Positions 8,674 through 19,283 are shown, counted from the first letter of the stretch. The stretch: 45,037 nucleotides of DNA from Ameyamaea chiangmaiensis (GCF_013376175.1 NZ_JABXXR010000010.1:1-45037), one strand, 5' to 3'. The notes: generated from the sequence alone by a model not told the origin. Made by a program: numbers and translations.

Positions 8674-9321
8674 ATGTCGGACGTGGTTGTGCCTTCGGGG
8701 CAGGGCGCTCTGGGTGCACTGGCGTTCGCCCTGTCGACGCGTGTCGCGGGGATCGTATCTGCATCGCTGGAGAAGGGTGAGCTGGTCGTCCGGACGCATC
8801 GCGACCGGCTTCTGACGCTGATGGCGTTCCTGCGCGACGACCCGCGTTTCGCGTGCGAGCAGTTGATGGACTTGTGCGGCGTGGATTATCCGGGCCGGGC
8901 CGAGCGATTCGAGGTTGTCTACAATCTTCTGTCGGTCACGCATAACCATCGCGTGCGGGTTGTCATCACGACCGACGAAGCCACGCCTGTGGCGTCGGTT
9001 CATCGTCTGTGGCCATCGGCGACATGGTGGGAGCGCGAGTGTTACGACCTGTTTGGTGTCCTGTTTGCCGGACAGCCGGACCTGCGACGGATCCTGACCG
9101 ATTATGGCTTCGAGGGGCATCCGCTGCGCAAGGACTTCCCCCTTACCGGCTACGTCGAGACGCGCTACGACCCTGTCCGCAAGCAGGTTGTGTATGAGCC
9201 GGTTAAGCTTACGCAGGACTTCCGCAATTTCGACTTTGAGTCGCCGTGGGAGGGCATTCTGACGCTCCCGGGGGACGAGAAGGCTCATGAAACCCGTCAG
9301 GGTCTCAAGCGACTGGATTGA
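8674..9321 (+). CDS. nuoC: NADH-quinone oxidoreductase subunit C
   Basis: A 215-residue peripheral-arm subunit (30 kDa subunit) that helps form the quinone-binding module. The family signature [39 protein letters not shown] appears here as [12 protein letters not shown], then a DLRRIL segment and [12 protein letters not shown]. It is a separate gene, not the NuoCD fusion of enterobacteria. Possible starts are GTG 8656, ATG 8668 and ATG 8674; GAGGG at 8662-8666 is best spaced for 8674. The gene is translationally coupled to nuoB. Confidence 0.94.
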   Translation: MSDVVVPSGQGALGALAFALSTRVAGIVSASLEKGELVVRTHRDRLLTLMAFLRDDPRFACEQLMDLCGVDYPGRAERFEVVYNLLSVTHNHRVRVVITTDEATPVASVHRLWPSATWWERECYDLFGVLFAGQPDLRRILTDYGFEGHPLRKDFPLTGYVETRYDPVRKQVVYEPVKLTQDFRNFDFESPWEGILTLPGDEKAHETRQGLKRLD

Positions 9322-9331
9322 GGAGAGAGCG

Positions 9332-10582
9332 ATGAGCGACGTAATCATCCAGCCGGACGTTCCGGAGACTTTGCTGTCGGACGACGCTGTCGAGGGCAAG
9401 GTGCTCAAGCGTGTCGAGATCGACAGTCATGCGCTGAATTTCGGCCCGCAGCACCCCTCCGCGCATGGCGTTCTGCGTCTCATCCTGGAAATGGATGGCG
9501 AGGTCGTCGAGCGGGCGATTCCGCATGTCGGGCTGCTGCATCGTGGCACGGAAAAGCTGATCGAATACAAGACGTATGCCAAGGCGCTGCCGTATTTCGA
9601 TCGCCTGGATTACGTCTCGCCGATGTGCGAGGAGCACTCGTTCGCGCTGGCAACCGAAAAGTTGCTGGGCATTGAGGTACCCGATCGCGCCAAGTGGATC
9701 CGCGTCATGTTTGCGGAAATCACACGCGTTCTGAACCATATTCTCAATCTGACGTCGTTTGGACTGGATTGCGGCGCGCTCACCCCGGCCCTGTGGGGCT
9801 ATGAAGAGCGCGAGAAGATGATCGAGTTTTATGAGGCTGTGTCGGGTGCGCGGTTTCACGCGAACTACTTCCGGCCCGGCGGTGTGTCACGCGATCTGCC
9901 TGATGGGCTCGAAGCTCGGATCGCCGAGTGGACCGTCGAGTTTCCGAAATGGATCGACCAGTTCGAGTCGATGCTGACGGAAAACCGGATCTGGAAGCAG
10001 CGCACGGTCGGCATCGGCGTGTTCACGACCGAACAGGCTCTGGCCTGGGGTTTTAGCGGGCCGTGTCTGCGGGCGTCGGGTGTCCCGTGGGATCTGCGCC
10101 GGAGCCAGCCTTACGACAATTACGACAAGGTCGACTTCGACGTGCCGGTGGCGCGGCATGGTGACTGCTATGATCGCTATCTGGTTCGCGTGGCGGAAAT
10201 GCGCGAAAGCGTCAAGATCGTTGCCCAGTGCCTCGACCGGATGCGTCCAGGACCAATCAAGACGCAGAATCCCAAGATCTCCCCACCGCCGAGGGCGGAG
10301 ATGAAGCGCTCGATGGAAGCGCTGATCCATCATTTCAAGCTGTTTACCGAAGGTTACCATGTGCCGCCCGGCGCCACCTATACGGCGACGGAAAGCCCGA
10401 AGGGCGAGTTCGGCGTGTATCTGGTCGCGGACGGCAGCAACCGGCCCTATCGGTGCAAGATCCGTCCGACGGGATTTGCGCATCTTCAGGCCATCGACGA
10501 ACTTTCGCGCCGCCATATGCTGGCGGATGCCGTGTCGATCATCGGGTCTCTCGACCTGGTGTTCGGCGAGATTGACAGGTAA
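9332..10582 (+). CDS. nuoD: NADH-quinone oxidoreductase subunit D
   Basis: A 416-residue subunit (49 kDa subunit) that forms the quinone pocket with NuoB and is related to NiFe-hydrogenase large subunits. It contains [11 protein letters not shown] near residue 30, [12 protein letters not shown], the DRLDYVSPM segment, and the C-terminal [15 protein letters not shown] typical of the family. GAGGAGAG precedes the ATG at 9332. The frame is open back to 9287 inside nuoC, but that part is not conserved. Confidence 0.97.
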   Translation: MSDVIIQPDVPETLLSDDAVEGKVLKRVEIDSHALNFGPQHPSAHGVLRLILEMDGEVVERAIPHVGLLHRGTEKLIEYKTYAKALPYFDRLDYVSPMCEEHSFALATEKLLGIEVPDRAKWIRVMFAEITRVLNHILNLTSFGLDCGALTPALWGYEEREKMIEFYEAVSGARFHANYFRPGGVSRDLPDGLEARIAEWTVEFPKWIDQFESMLTENRIWKQRTVGIGVFTTEQALAWGFSGPCLRASGVPWDLRRSQPYDNYDKVDFDVPVARHGDCYDRYLVRVAEMRESVKIVAQCLDRMRPGPIKTQNPKISPPPRAEMKRSMEALIHHFKLFTEGYHVPPGATYTATESPKGEFGVYLVADGSNRPYRCKIRPTGFAHLQAIDELSRRHMLADAVSIIGSLDLVFGEIDR

Positions 10583-10587
10583 CGCCC

Positions 10588-11244
10588 ATGTCGTCCCGAT
10601 CCCCCGCAGAAGAGGCCCTCCAGCCCGCCGAGTTTGCGTTCGACGCCGAGAGTGAGGCGCAGATCGAAACGATCGTCGCCAAGTATCCGCCGGCACGCAA
10701 GGCCAGTGCGGTCATCCCGCTGCTCTATGTGGCGCAGAACCAGATGGGCCGCCTGAGCGGAAGCGCATGGCTGCCGCGCGTCGCCATGGACCAGATCGCG
10801 GCACGTCTGGAGATGGCGCCGATCCGAGTCTACGAGGTGGCCTCTTTCTATTTCATGTTCAATGTCCGGCCGATCGGACGGTATCACCTGCAGGCCTGCA
10901 CCACGACGTCGTGCTGGCTGCGTGGTTCCGATGACGTGGTGGCGGCCTGCAAGACCGCGACCGGTATCCGTCATATGGGCGGGACAAGCGACGACGGTCT
11001 GTTCACGCTGACGGAGGTCGAGTGCCTGGGGGCCTGCGCGAACGCTCCGATCCTGCAGATCGACGACGAATACTATGAAGATCTCGACGGGCCACGCACT
11101 GTCGAGCTAATCGAGGCGCTGCGGCGCGGCGAACGTCCGGCGCCCGGCCCGTCGATCGATCGCATGGGGTCCGCACCGTCCGGGGGGCGTAAGGTTCTGC
11201 TGGACGACGATGTTCCCGTGTCTGTGCCGGGTGAGGGTGTCTGA
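10588..11244 (+). CDS. nuoE: NADH-quinone oxidoreductase subunit E
   Basis: A 218-residue thioredoxin-like 2Fe-2S subunit (24 kDa) of the NADH dehydrogenase module. It binds cluster N1a through Cys104, Cys109 (CTTTSC), Cys146 and Cys150 (ECLGAC). An N-terminal helical bundle ([19 protein letters not shown]) precedes this domain. It begins 5 bases after the nuoD stop and ends with a flexible Gly/Pro/Ser-rich tail of about 35 residues. Confidence 0.96.
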   Translation: MSSRSPAEEALQPAEFAFDAESEAQIETIVAKYPPARKASAVIPLLYVAQNQMGRLSGSAWLPRVAMDQIAARLEMAPIRVYEVASFYFMFNVRPIGRYHLQACTTTSCWLRGSDDVVAACKTATGIRHMGGTSDDGLFTLTEVECLGACANAPILQIDDEYYEDLDGPRTVELIEALRRGERPAPGPSIDRMGSAPSGGRKVLLDDDVPVSVPGEGV

Positions 11245-11246
11245 TC

Positions 11247-12572
11247 ATGCTTGCTGATTCCGACCGCATCTTTACAAATCTCTACGGGCACAATGACTGG
11301 CGTCTGGCGGGCGCGCGGGCGCGCGGCGACTGGGACGGCACCGCCGACATCATTGCCCGTGGTCGCGATGCGATCATTAACGAGATGAAGGCGTCCGGGC
11401 TTCGGGGACGGGGTGGTGCGGGCTTTCCGACCGGCGTCAAATGGTCTTTCATGCCCAAGACGATCGGCGATCTGCCGCATTATCTGGTCATCAATGGCGA
11501 TGAATCCGAGCCGGGGACCTGCAAGGATCGTGAAATCCTGCGCAATGAGCCGCACAAGCTAATTGAAAGCGCGCTGATCGCGTCGTTCGCGATGGGTGCG
11601 CATACGTCATACATCTATATCCGTGGCGAGTTCGCTCTTGAGGCGCGACGCCTGCAATATGCTATCGACGAAGCCTACGCTGCGGGCCTGATTGGCAAGA
11701 ACGCGGCCGGGTCCGGGTGGGATTTCGATTTTTTCATTCACCGCGGCGCCGGCGCCTATATCTGCGGCGAAGAAACGGCCCTGCTGGAAAGCCTCGAGGG
11801 CAAAAAGGGACAGCCCCGTATGAAGCCGCCGTTTCCCGCGGCGATGGGACTGTATGGTTGTCCGACCACGGTCAACAATGTCGAGAGCATTACCGTCGCC
11901 GCCACGATCCTGCGTCGTGGCGGGGCGTGGTTTTCGGCACTGGGGCGTCCGAACAACGCGGGCACCAAGCTGATGGCCATTTCGGGTCATGTGAATACGC
12001 CGTGCGTGTTTGAGGAAGAGCTTGGCGTTCCGATGCGCGAGATCATCGAAAAGCATGGCGGCGGCGTGCGTGGCGGATGGGACAACCTGCTGGCGGTCAT
12101 TCCCGGCGGGTGCTCGGTGCCTGTTTTGCCCGCTAAGACGTGCGAGACGGTGCTGATGGATTACGACAGCCTGCGCGCCGAGCGGTCCGGCCTTGGTACT
12201 GGCTGCATGATCGTGATGGACAAGTCGACCGATATCATCAAGGCGATCGCTCGGTTTTCCCAGTTCTTCAAGCATGAGAGCTGCGGCCAGTGCACGCCGT
12301 GCCGTGAGGGCACCGGCTGGATGATGCGCGTTATGAACCGCATGGTCGAAGGCCGCGCCGAGATCGATGAAATCGACATGCTGGAGCAGGTCACGCGGCA
12401 GGTCGAAGGTCATACCATCTGCGCGCTGGGCGATGCGGCGGCGTGGCCTATACAGGGTCTGATCCGACATTTTCGCCCCGAAATGGAAGCGCGGATCATG
12501 GCCTACAAGGCAAAGCACGGCGGCCCTGTATCTGTGCAGGTGCCTGCCGACATGGCCGTGGCAGCGGAGTAA
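11247..12572 (+). CDS. nuoF: NADH-quinone oxidoreductase subunit F
   Basis: A 441-residue subunit (51 kDa) that oxidises NADH through FMN and cluster N3. [10 protein letters not shown] (54-63) and the [19 protein letters not shown] segment form the NADH/FMN site. Cluster ligands are Cys346, Cys349, Cys352 (SCGQCTPC) and Cys392 (ICALGD). It begins two bases after the nuoE stop. All catalytic elements are present. Confidence 0.97.
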   Translation: MLADSDRIFTNLYGHNDWRLAGARARGDWDGTADIIARGRDAIINEMKASGLRGRGGAGFPTGVKWSFMPKTIGDLPHYLVINGDESEPGTCKDREILRNEPHKLIESALIASFAMGAHTSYIYIRGEFALEARRLQYAIDEAYAAGLIGKNAAGSGWDFDFFIHRGAGAYICGEETALLESLEGKKGQPRMKPPFPAAMGLYGCPTTVNNVESITVAATILRRGGAWFSALGRPNNAGTKLMAISGHVNTPCVFEEELGVPMREIIEKHGGGVRGGWDNLLAVIPGGCSVPVLPAKTCETVLMDYDSLRAERSGLGTGCMIVMDKSTDIIKAIARFSQFFKHESCGQCTPCREGTGWMMRVMNRMVEGRAEIDEIDMLEQVTRQVEGHTICALGDAAAWPIQGLIRHFRPEMEARIMAYKAKHGGPVSVQVPADMAVAAE

Positions 12573-12578
12573 AGGCGG

Positions 12579-14648
12579 ATGGTCAAAGTTCAGGTCGACG
12601 ACGTCATCGTTGACGTGCCGCCCGGCAGCAGCGCGCTTCAGGCCTGCGAGGCCGCTGGCAAGGAAATCCCGCGCTTTTGCTATCACGAGCGTCTGTCCGT
12701 CGCGGGCAACTGTCGCATGTGTCTGGTGGAAGTGGTGCGTGCGCCCAAGCCGGTCGCGTCGTGCGGTTTTCCGGTGGGCGAGGGGATGATCATCAAGACC
12801 GACACCGAGGTTGTGCGTCGCGCGCGCCGTGCGGTGATGGAATTCCTGCTGATCAATCATCCGCTGGACTGCCCCATCTGCGACCAGGGCGGCGAGTGCG
12901 ATCTGCAGGATCAAGCGTTCGGATACGGCTCGGGCCGGTCGCGCTATCTTGAGGAAAAGCGCGCCGTAGTCGACAAGGATCTTGGTCCGCTGGTCAAGAC
13001 GGTGATGACGCGCTGCATCCAGTGCACGCGCTGTGTCCGGTTTTCGACCGAGATCGCGGGAACCCCGGAACTGGGTGCGGTCTCGCGCGGCGAAAGCCTG
13101 GAGATCACGAACTATGTCGAAAAGGCGCTGACGTCCGAGCTGTCCGGCAACCTAATCGATATCTGCCCGGTGGGCGCGCTGACGTCCAAGCCTTATGCCT
13201 TCCACGCCCGCCCGTGGGAGATGAAGAAAACCGATGCCATCGACGTGATGGATGCCGTGGGCACGAACATCCGGCTTCAGGCGCGGGGCGCGTCCGTGAT
13301 GCGGATCATGCCGCGCGTCAATGACGCGGTGAACGAGGAGTGGCTTGCCGATAAGGGGCGTTTCTCCGTCGATGGGCTGACGCGCCGTCGCCTCGATACG
13401 CCGTGGGTGCGGGTGCATGGCAAGCTGACGAAAGTGTCCTGGCAGGATGCGTTCGTCGCCATCGCGCAGCGGTTGAAGGTCGTCCCGGGTAACAGGATCG
13501 GCGCGATCGCCGGTGATCTGTGTGACACGGAGAGCCTGTATGCGCTGCGTCTGCTGATGGAGAGTCTCGGGTCTGCCAATCTGGACTGTCGTCAGGACGG
13601 CGCCCAGTACGACGTGAGCAACCGTGCGTTCTATACCTTCAACAGCACGATCGCCGGGATCGAGGAGGCCGACGCGCTTCTGGTCGTCGGTGCGGTGCCG
13701 CGGCACGAAGCCCCGGTCCTGAACGCGCGCATCCGCAAGCGCTTTCTCGCCGCCGGGCGTGACAAGTTTCCGATTGCCTATGTCGGTGCGCCGCCGACCG
13801 ATCCGACCTACGACTATGACCTGATCGGGGAAGGTCCGTCCGCTCTTGCCGATCTTCTCGATGGACGTCATGCGTTCGCGGACGTTCTGGCCGGTGCGAA
13901 GAAGCCGATGATCATCCTCGGGCATGGGGCGCTCACCCGTCCGGATGCGCAGGCAATCCTGGCGGCGTGCTGGGCGCTGGCCGACAAGGTCGGCGCTCTG
14001 ACCCCCGACTGGCACGGCTTCAACGTGCTTCATACGGCGGCGTCGCGCGTGGCGGGTCTGGATCTCGGTTTCCTGCCCGGCGCGGGCGGTCGCACGGCGG
14101 CCGGCATGATGAGCGGCGGTGTCGATGTCCTGTGGCTGCTGGGTGCGGACGAGATGGACATGCACCGGATCGGGCCCGAAACCTTCGTGATCTATCAGGG
14201 GCATCACGGCGACGCGGGTGCGGCACGTGCGGACGTCATCCTGCCCGGCGCCGCCTACACCGAGAAATCTGGCACTTACGTCAACACCGAGGGGCGGGTG
14301 CAGCGCAGTTTTCAGGCGGTGTTCCCGCCGGGCGACGCGCGCGAAGACTGGCGAATACTGCGCGCTCTGTCGGAGACGCTGGGGCATGCGCTGCCGTTCG
14401 ATACGCTGGACGCGCTGCGCGCGCGGATGGAGGCCGAGCACCCGGTACTGGCACGTCTGGATACGGCGCCGCGTTTCGGCGGGGCAGGGTTGGCGGCCCC
14501 GGCCGCGGAGGGTGCCATCGGATCGGAGCCTTTCCATCCGGTGATCGCGGATTATTACGAGACGAACGCGGTCAGCCGCGCCAGTCCGACCATGGCCGAG
14601 TGTTCGCGCGTCTATGCGCGCCCGGCTCTGGTGCAAGCGGCGGAGTAA
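12579..14648 (+). CDS. nuoG: NADH-quinone oxidoreductase subunit G
   Basis: A 689-residue subunit (75 kDa) that carries the electron relay from NuoF. The 2Fe-2S ferredoxin domain uses Cys34, Cys45, Cys48 and Cys62. Cluster N5 uses His94, Cys98, Cys101 and Cys107, and cluster N4 uses Cys146, Cys149, Cys152 and Cys196. The rest is a molybdopterin-oxidoreductase-like fold that lacks cofactor in this family. I see no extra N7 cysteine quartet, as is usual for alphaproteobacteria. Confidence 0.97.
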   Translation: MVKVQVDDVIVDVPPGSSALQACEAAGKEIPRFCYHERLSVAGNCRMCLVEVVRAPKPVASCGFPVGEGMIIKTDTEVVRRARRAVMEFLLINHPLDCPICDQGGECDLQDQAFGYGSGRSRYLEEKRAVVDKDLGPLVKTVMTRCIQCTRCVRFSTEIAGTPELGAVSRGESLEITNYVEKALTSELSGNLIDICPVGALTSKPYAFHARPWEMKKTDAIDVMDAVGTNIRLQARGASVMRIMPRVNDAVNEEWLADKGRFSVDGLTRRRLDTPWVRVHGKLTKVSWQDAFVAIAQRLKVVPGNRIGAIAGDLCDTESLYALRLLMESLGSANLDCRQDGAQYDVSNRAFYTFNSTIAGIEEADALLVVGAVPRHEAPVLNARIRKRFLAAGRDKFPIAYVGAPPTDPTYDYDLIGEGPSALADLLDGRHAFADVLAGAKKPMIILGHGALTRPDAQAILAACWALADKVGALTPDWHGFNVLHTAASRVAGLDLGFLPGAGGRTAAGMMSGGVDVLWLLGADEMDMHRIGPETFVIYQGHHGDAGAARADVILPGAAYTEKSGTYVNTEGRVQRSFQAVFPPGDAREDWRILRALSETLGHALPFDTLDALRARMEAEHPVLARLDTAPRFGGAGLAAPAAEGAIGSEPFHPVIADYYETNAVSRASPTMAECSRVYARPALVQAAE

Positions 14649-14652
14649 GGAC

Positions 14653-15690
14653 GTGATCGCGACGCTTTCGAACTTCCTGTTTCACACGATGCTCGGCCAT
14701 GTTGTGCTGGTGGCGCTCGAGACGCTTGCGGTGCTGGTGCCGCTGCTGCTGGGCGTTGCCTATCTGACGCTGGCCGAGCGCAAGGTGATGGCGGCCATGC
14801 AGTTGCGCAAGGGGCCGAACGTCAACGGACCGTTCGGCGTCCTTCAGGCCTTTGCCGACGCCATCAAGATGCTAACCAAGGAGACGGTGATCCCGTCCGG
14901 CGCGAACCGTTTTCTGTTCCTGTTCGCACCCTTCCTGACTTTTTCGCTGGCGATGGTGGCGTGGGCGGTGATCCCGACCGGCAACGGGATCGCCGTGGCG
15001 GACATCAATGTCGGCGTTCTCTATCTGCTGGCGATCTCCTCGCTGGGGGTTTACGGCATTCTGATCGCCGGCTGGGCCTCGAACTCGAAGTATGCGTTTC
15101 TCGGCGGGTTGCGCTCGGCGGCCCAGATGGTGTCGTACGAGGTGTCGATTGGCCTGATCATCGTCTCGGTCCTTCTGGCGGTCGGCAGCCTGAACCTGAA
15201 TGATATCGTGCTGGCACAGCGGCATGTCTGGTTCTGCCTGCCGATGTTTCCGATGTTCATCCTGTTCTTCATTTCGGCATTGGCAGAAACCAATCGCGCG
15301 CCGTTCGATCTGCCGGAAGGCGAGAGCGAACTGGTGGCCGGCTTCTTCGTGGAATATTCGGCGCTGGCGTTCGGCCTGTTCTTCCTAGGCGAATACGCGA
15401 ACATGTTCCTGATGTCGGGCATGACCAGCATCCTGTTTCTGGGTGGCTGGCTGCCGCCCGTCGGTATTGCGCCGTTCACGTGGATTCCCGGCCCGATCTG
15501 GCTGATCGTGAAGATCCTGTTCTGCCTGTTCTGCTTCATCTGGGTGCGCGCGACGTTCCCGCGCTATCGCTATGATCAGCTGATGCGTCTGGGGTGGAAG
15601 GTGTTCCTGCCGCTGTCGCTGGCATGGATGATCGGCACGGCGGGCTTCCTGATGGCAACCGGGCTGCTGCCCCACCAAGGAGTAAGCTGA
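14653..15690 (+). CDS. nuoH: NADH-quinone oxidoreductase subunit H
   Basis: A 345-residue membrane subunit (ND1) at the junction of the peripheral and membrane arms, forming part of the quinone channel. It has about eight transmembrane helices. Signatures are [16 protein letters not shown] in loop 1 and [20 protein letters not shown]. The likely start is the GTG at 14653, four bases after the nuoG stop, giving the usual N-terminal helix; the frame is open from an ATG at 14614 inside nuoG. The stop overlaps the nuoI ATG. Confidence 0.95.
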   Translation: MIATLSNFLFHTMLGHVVLVALETLAVLVPLLLGVAYLTLAERKVMAAMQLRKGPNVNGPFGVLQAFADAIKMLTKETVIPSGANRFLFLFAPFLTFSLAMVAWAVIPTGNGIAVADINVGVLYLLAISSLGVYGILIAGWASNSKYAFLGGLRSAAQMVSYEVSIGLIIVSVLLAVGSLNLNDIVLAQRHVWFCLPMFPMFILFFISALAETNRAPFDLPEGESELVAGFFVEYSALAFGLFFLGEYANMFLMSGMTSILFLGGWLPPVGIAPFTWIPGPIWLIVKILFCLFCFIWVRATFPRYRYDQLMRLGWKVFLPLSLAWMIGTAGFLMATGLLPHQGVS

Positions 15691-16178
15691 TGGGTGCTCT
15701 CGAGAAGACGGTCCGCACCTTTCTGCTGACCGAGCTTCTGTCCGGTATGGGCCAGACGCTCAAGGCATTCTTCGCGCCCAAGGCGACGATCAACTACCCC
15801 TACGAGAAGGGGCCGCTGTCGCCGCGTTTTCGTGGCGAGCACGCGCTGCGTCGTTATCCCAATGGGGAAGAGCGGTGCATCGCCTGCAAGTTGTGCGAGG
15901 CGACATGCCCCGCCGAGGCCATCACCATTGAGGCCGAGCCTCGTGACGACGGCTCGCGCCGGACCACGCGCTATGACATCGACATGGTGAAGTGCATCTA
16001 TTGCGGTCTGTGCGAGGAAGCCTGCCCGGTCGATGCGATCGTCGAAGGGCCAAACTACGAGTTCGCGACCGAAACGCGCGAGGAGCTTCTCTATAACAAG
16101 GAGAAGCTGCTGGCCAACGGTGACCGGTGGGAAAGCCTGCTGGCACGGCGTCTCGAACTCGACGCGCCGTATCGTTGA
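15690..16178 (+). CDS. nuoI: NADH-quinone oxidoreductase subunit I
   Basis: A 162-residue subunit (23 kDa) with two 4Fe-4S clusters, N6a and N6b, linking NuoG to NuoB. The two motifs are CIACKLC-x3-C (Cys63, 66, 69, 73) and CIYCGLC-x3-C (Cys102, 105, 108, 112). The ATG at 15690 overlaps the nuoH TGA by one base, with AAGGAG at 15677-15682. The frame upstream of it belongs to nuoH sequence in another frame and is not used. Confidence 0.97.
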   Translation: MGALEKTVRTFLLTELLSGMGQTLKAFFAPKATINYPYEKGPLSPRFRGEHALRRYPNGEERCIACKLCEATCPAEAITIEAEPRDDGSRRTTRYDIDMVKCIYCGLCEEACPVDAIVEGPNYEFATETREELLYNKEKLLANGDRWESLLARRLELDAPYR

Positions 16179-16190
16179 CAGGGTGATTCT

Positions 16191-16268
16191 ATGATGATCG
16201 TCGCGATGCGGTGTCTTCAAACGGCCGGGCGCCCGGCCCCCCACCTGGGGAGGGAAATGGCCCGATGA
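16191..16268 (+). CDS. Possible 25-codon leader ORF upstream of nuoJ
   Basis: ATG 16191 opens a 25-residue frame that ends at TGA 16266-16268, overlapping the nuoJ start as ATGA (16265-16268). A GGGTGA lies 5 bases before the ATG. The peptide resembles nothing I know. Because the remainder of the operon is tightly packed, a small frame that bridges the only sizeable internal gap and ends exactly on the next start may couple nuoJ translation to upstream ribosomes. Chance is still possible for a frame this short. Confidence 0.3.
   Translation: MMIVAMRCLQTAGRPAPHLGREMAR
16223..16250 (+). repeat. GC palindrome and hairpin before nuoJ
   Basis: GGCCGGGCGCCCGGCC (16223-16238) is a perfect 16-bp palindrome. 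It is followed at once by CCCC-ACCT-GGGG (16239-16250), whose 3' arm overlaps the GGGGAGGG that is the likely nuoJ ribosome binding site. This could act as an RNA processing, stability or translation-control element inside the nuo mRNA. Confidence 0.45.
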
Positions 16269-16972
16269 CGGCTCTCGTTTTCTATGTCTTCGCCACCATT
16301 CTGGTCCTGTCGGCCACGATGGTGATCAGCGCGCGCAACCCGGTTCATTCGGTGCTGTTCCTGATCCTAGGCTTCTTCAACGCAGCGGGGCTGTTCCTTT
16401 TGGCCGGCGCCGAGTTTCTGGCGATGCTTCTGATCATCGTCTATGTCGGCGCGGTGGCGGTGCTGTTCCTGTTCGTGGTCATGATGCTCGACATTCGCGT
16501 CAGCGAGGCACGTGAGGGATTGCAGCGTTACGCCCCGTTTGGGGCCGCTGTGGGAGCGGTCCTGTTTGCCGAACTTATTCTTGCCTTCGGCCATTGGCGT
16601 ATCGCCCCGGCGATCGACGCCGTGCCGCATCTCGGACAGGCCGCGGGCGAGACCAATACCGCCGCGCTGGGTGATCTGATCTACACGCACTACGTGCTGT
16701 TGTTCCAGGCCTGCGGCCTGGTGCTGCTGGTCGCGATGATCGGTGCGATCGTGCTGACGCTGCGCGAACGTCCGACCGGCCGTCGGCAGGATATCGAACG
16801 CCAGCATGCCCGCACCGTGGCGGACACGCTTGAACTGCGTCGTCTGCCGCTCGGGCGGAGTGTGCGCGAACTTGGCGGCTTCGCACGTCCGACATCCTAC
16901 AGCGAGGCGGCCGCCAAGGGGTCCTACGATCCCCACGCGCCGGTTCTGAGCGATGAGTCCAGGGGGGAGTGA
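16265..16972 (+). CDS. nuoJ: NADH-quinone oxidoreductase subunit J
   Basis: A 235-residue membrane subunit (ND6) with about five transmembrane helices. The conserved helix 3 segment ...[27 protein letters not shown] contains the pi-bulge region that couples quinone reduction to proton pumping. A soluble C-terminal tail of about 65 residues follows, longer than in E. coli but common in alphaproteobacteria. I chose ATG 16265, directly before the first helix, with GGGGAGGG upstream. Confidence 0.95.
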   Translation: MTALVFYVFATILVLSATMVISARNPVHSVLFLILGFFNAAGLFLLAGAEFLAMLLIIVYVGAVAVLFLFVVMMLDIRVSEAREGLQRYAPFGAAVGAVLFAELILAFGHWRIAPAIDAVPHLGQAAGETNTAALGDLIYTHYVLLFQACGLVLLVAMIGAIVLTLRERPTGRRQDIERQHARTVADTLELRRLPLGRSVRELGGFARPTSYSEAAAKGSYDPHAPVLSDESRGE

Positions 16973-16976
16973 CACG

Positions 16977-17300
16977 ATGACGCATGATCTCGGCGGGGTC
17001 GGTCTGGGCCCCTATCTGACCGTCAGTGCCATCCTTCTGGTGCTCGGCGTGTTCGGCATCTTTCTGAACCGCAAGAACATCATCATCATTCTGATGTCGA
17101 TGGAGCTGATCCTGCTGTCGGCAAACCTGAATTTCGTCGCGTTCTCGTCGGCTTTGGGTGATCTGTCCGGGCAGGTGTTCACGTTGTTCGTCCTGACGAT
17201 CGCCGCGGCGGAAGCGGCCATCGGACTGGCGATCGTCACAGTGTTCTTCCGCAATCGCGGCTCGATCCAGGTCGAGGACGTGACGATGATGAAGGGTTGA
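16977..17300 (+). CDS. nuoK: NADH-quinone oxidoreductase subunit K
   Basis: A 107-residue membrane subunit (ND4L) with three transmembrane helices. The key buried acidic residues are in [15 protein letters not shown] and in the third helix ([15 protein letters not shown]). The start at 16977 follows GGGGGGAGTGACACG and gives the typical length; the frame begins at 16953 inside nuoJ. It lies four bases after nuoJ. Confidence 0.96.
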   Translation: MTHDLGGVGLGPYLTVSAILLVLGVFGIFLNRKNIIIILMSMELILLSANLNFVAFSSALGDLSGQVFTLFVLTIAAAEAAIGLAIVTVFFRNRGSIQVEDVTMMKG

Positions 17301-17305
17301 GGGGC

Positions 17306-19249
17306 ATGACAAGTTCAGCCGCGATTTTTGCAATCGCCGTTCTGGCCCCGCTGGGCGGATCGCTGATTGCGGGCTTGTTCGGCCGTATCATTGGTGATCG
17401 TCCGGCCCAGGCCATAACCATTGGTCTGATGGCTGCGGCCTGCGCCTCCGCCATCGCGACGCTGTTCAGCGGCGTGCCGCAGGACATGGGCACGGCCGTC
17501 GTGTCCCTGGGCCACTGGATCGACGCGGGCGGGTTCCACGCCAACTGGTCGCTGCGGGCGGATATGCTCTCGCTGAGCATGGTGGCGATGGTGACCACCA
17601 TTTCGCTGTGCGTTCACATTTACAGTGTCGGGTACATGAACCACGAGGAGATGCCGACCTATCGGTTCTTTTCGTATCTGTCGCTGTTCACCTTCGCGAT
17701 GCTGATGCTGGTTACGTCGAACGACCTGATCCAGCTTTTCTTCGGCTGGGAAGGAGTGGGCCTCGTGTCCTATCTCCTGATTGGCTACTGGTATGACAAG
17801 CCCAGTGCGGTGGCCGCTGCGATCAAGGCCTTCGTGGTCAACCGCGTGGCGGACCTGTTTTTTCTGGTTGGTATCGCGCTGCTGTTCCTCCAGTTCGGTT
17901 CGGTGACATACGACAATATCTTTGCCGTCGTGCCGGCCCAGGTGGGGGCGACCTATCATCTGTTCGGTACTGACTGGCCTGTCTTCGAGGTGATCGGCAC
18001 GCTTCTGTTCATCGGCGCGATGGGCAAGTCGGCGCAGCTCTTCCTGCACACGTGGCTGCCCGACGCCATGGAAGGCCCGACGCCGGTATCGGCGCTGATT
18101 CATGCCGCGACGATGGTTACCGCCGGTGTGTTCCTGATGGCCCGGATGTCGCCGCTGCTTGAATTCGCGCCGGGTACGAAGACGCTGATCGTGCTGATCG
18201 GTGGCACGACCTGCTTCTTTGCCGCGACCGTCGGGCTGGTCCAGCCGGACATCAAGCGCACGATCGCCTATTCGACCTGTTCGCAGCTTGGCTACATGTT
18301 CATGGCGGCCGGTGTCGGCGTGTATCAGGCGTCGATCTTCCATCTGACGACGCACGCCTTTTTCAAGGCGCTTCTGTTCCTGGGCGCGGGCTCGGTCATC
18401 CATGCGATCCATGGCGAGCAGGACATGTTCAGGATGGGTGGCCTGTGGCGCAAGATCCCCTTCACCTATGCGGTGATGTGGATCGGATCGCTGGCCCTCG
18501 CCGGGGTGTTCCCGTTCGCGGGCTACTGGTCCAAGGACGGAATCCTCGAAGCCATGTGGGCAGCCCAGAGCGGTCCGGCGACCTATGGCTGGGCAATGGG
18601 CGTTGTGACGGCGTTCATCACGGCGCTTTATAGCTGGCGTCTGATTTTCCTGGTGTTCCACGGCACGCCGCGCGACGCGCACCTAAGCGAGCACGCGCAT
18701 GAGGGCGGGATCGCGATCGTGTTGCCTCTGGGTATCCTGGGTGTCGGTGCCGTGCTTGCCGGTGTGTTGCTGGACCGGTTCTATATCGGCACGGCTCAGG
18801 CGCAGTTCTGGCAGGGCTCGATCGTCAATGGCGCGGGCGCGGCGGTCATGAACCGCATGGAAGAGGTTCCGGGCCTGATCGCGCTGGCGCCTTCGATCGC
18901 CGGCCTGCTGGGTATCGCGGTCGCGTATCTTGCTTACATGGCGCGGCCCGAGCTGCCGGCGTCCCTCGCACGGTCGTTGCGGCCGGTGTACCTGTTCCTG
19001 TTGAACAAATGGTATTTCGACGAGCTTTATGACGTGCTCTTCGTCCGTCCCTATCGCGCCCTGGCGCGCATCCTGTGGAAGGGCGCGGATGAGGGGGTCG
19101 TCGAGCAGGTGCCCGTCGGTCTTGCCCGCCTGACCGTCGGCACCGCGGTGCAGGCGGCCCGCACGCAGAGCGGCTCGATCGCCATCTATGCTTTCACCAT
19201 GCTGATCGGCCTCGTGGTTCTGACGACCACGCTGCTGTTCGTCCATTGA
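17306..19249 (+). CDS. nuoL: NADH-quinone oxidoreductase subunit L
   Basis: A 647-residue antiporter-like proton-pumping subunit (ND5), the most distal in the membrane arm. The family signatures are present: FFGWEGVGLVSYLLIGYWY near residue 150, the HTWLPDAMEGPTPVSALIHAATMVTAG segment, and SQLGYMFMAAG. The C-terminus contains the NKWYFDELYD segment and a final helix (FTMLIGLVVLTTTLLFVH) of the lateral helix extension, so the protein is complete and not a NuoL-NuoM fusion. GGGGC precedes the ATG at 17306, six bases after nuoK. Confidence 0.97.
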   Translation: MTSSAAIFAIAVLAPLGGSLIAGLFGRIIGDRPAQAITIGLMAAACASAIATLFSGVPQDMGTAVVSLGHWIDAGGFHANWSLRADMLSLSMVAMVTTISLCVHIYSVGYMNHEEMPTYRFFSYLSLFTFAMLMLVTSNDLIQLFFGWEGVGLVSYLLIGYWYDKPSAVAAAIKAFVVNRVADLFFLVGIALLFLQFGSVTYDNIFAVVPAQVGATYHLFGTDWPVFEVIGTLLFIGAMGKSAQLFLHTWLPDAMEGPTPVSALIHAATMVTAGVFLMARMSPLLEFAPGTKTLIVLIGGTTCFFAATVGLVQPDIKRTIAYSTCSQLGYMFMAAGVGVYQASIFHLTTHAFFKALLFLGAGSVIHAIHGEQDMFRMGGLWRKIPFTYAVMWIGSLALAGVFPFAGYWSKDGILEAMWAAQSGPATYGWAMGVVTAFITALYSWRLIFLVFHGTPRDAHLSEHAHEGGIAIVLPLGILGVGAVLAGVLLDRFYIGTAQAQFWQGSIVNGAGAAVMNRMEEVPGLIALAPSIAGLLGIAVAYLAYMARPELPASLARSLRPVYLFLLNKWYFDELYDVLFVRPYRALARILWKGADEGVVEQVPVGLARLTVGTAVQAARTQSGSIAIYAFTMLIGLVVLTTTLLFVH

Positions 19250-19283
19250 TCGCCCACGTAGCGGGCCGAGGCAGGTTGACGTC
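19250..19283 (+). other. nuoL-nuoN junction with nuoM absent
   Basis: Only 34 bases separate the nuoL stop from the nuoN start. In the conserved nuoA-N order the roughly 1.5-kb nuoM gene lies here. Neither strand of this interval or of the flanking genes holds a NuoM frame or recognisable fragment. The interval contains one ribosome binding site (GAGGCAGG, 19268-19275) that suits nuoN. Confidence 0.85.

Noticed and set aside
11607-14636. Long minus-strand frames opposite nuoF and nuoG
   Set aside because: They are shadows of genes with complete cofactor motifs on the plus strand.
16211-16264. N-terminal extension of nuoJ from the first in-frame start
   Set aside because: It would add 18 Pro/Gly-rich residues translated from the hairpin region and lacks a ribosome site; ATG 16265 directly precedes the first helix.
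17306-19249. NuoL-NuoM fusion explaining the missing nuoM
   Set aside because: The protein is of ordinary NuoL length, ends with the NuoL-specific C-terminal helices and contains only one antiporter domain.
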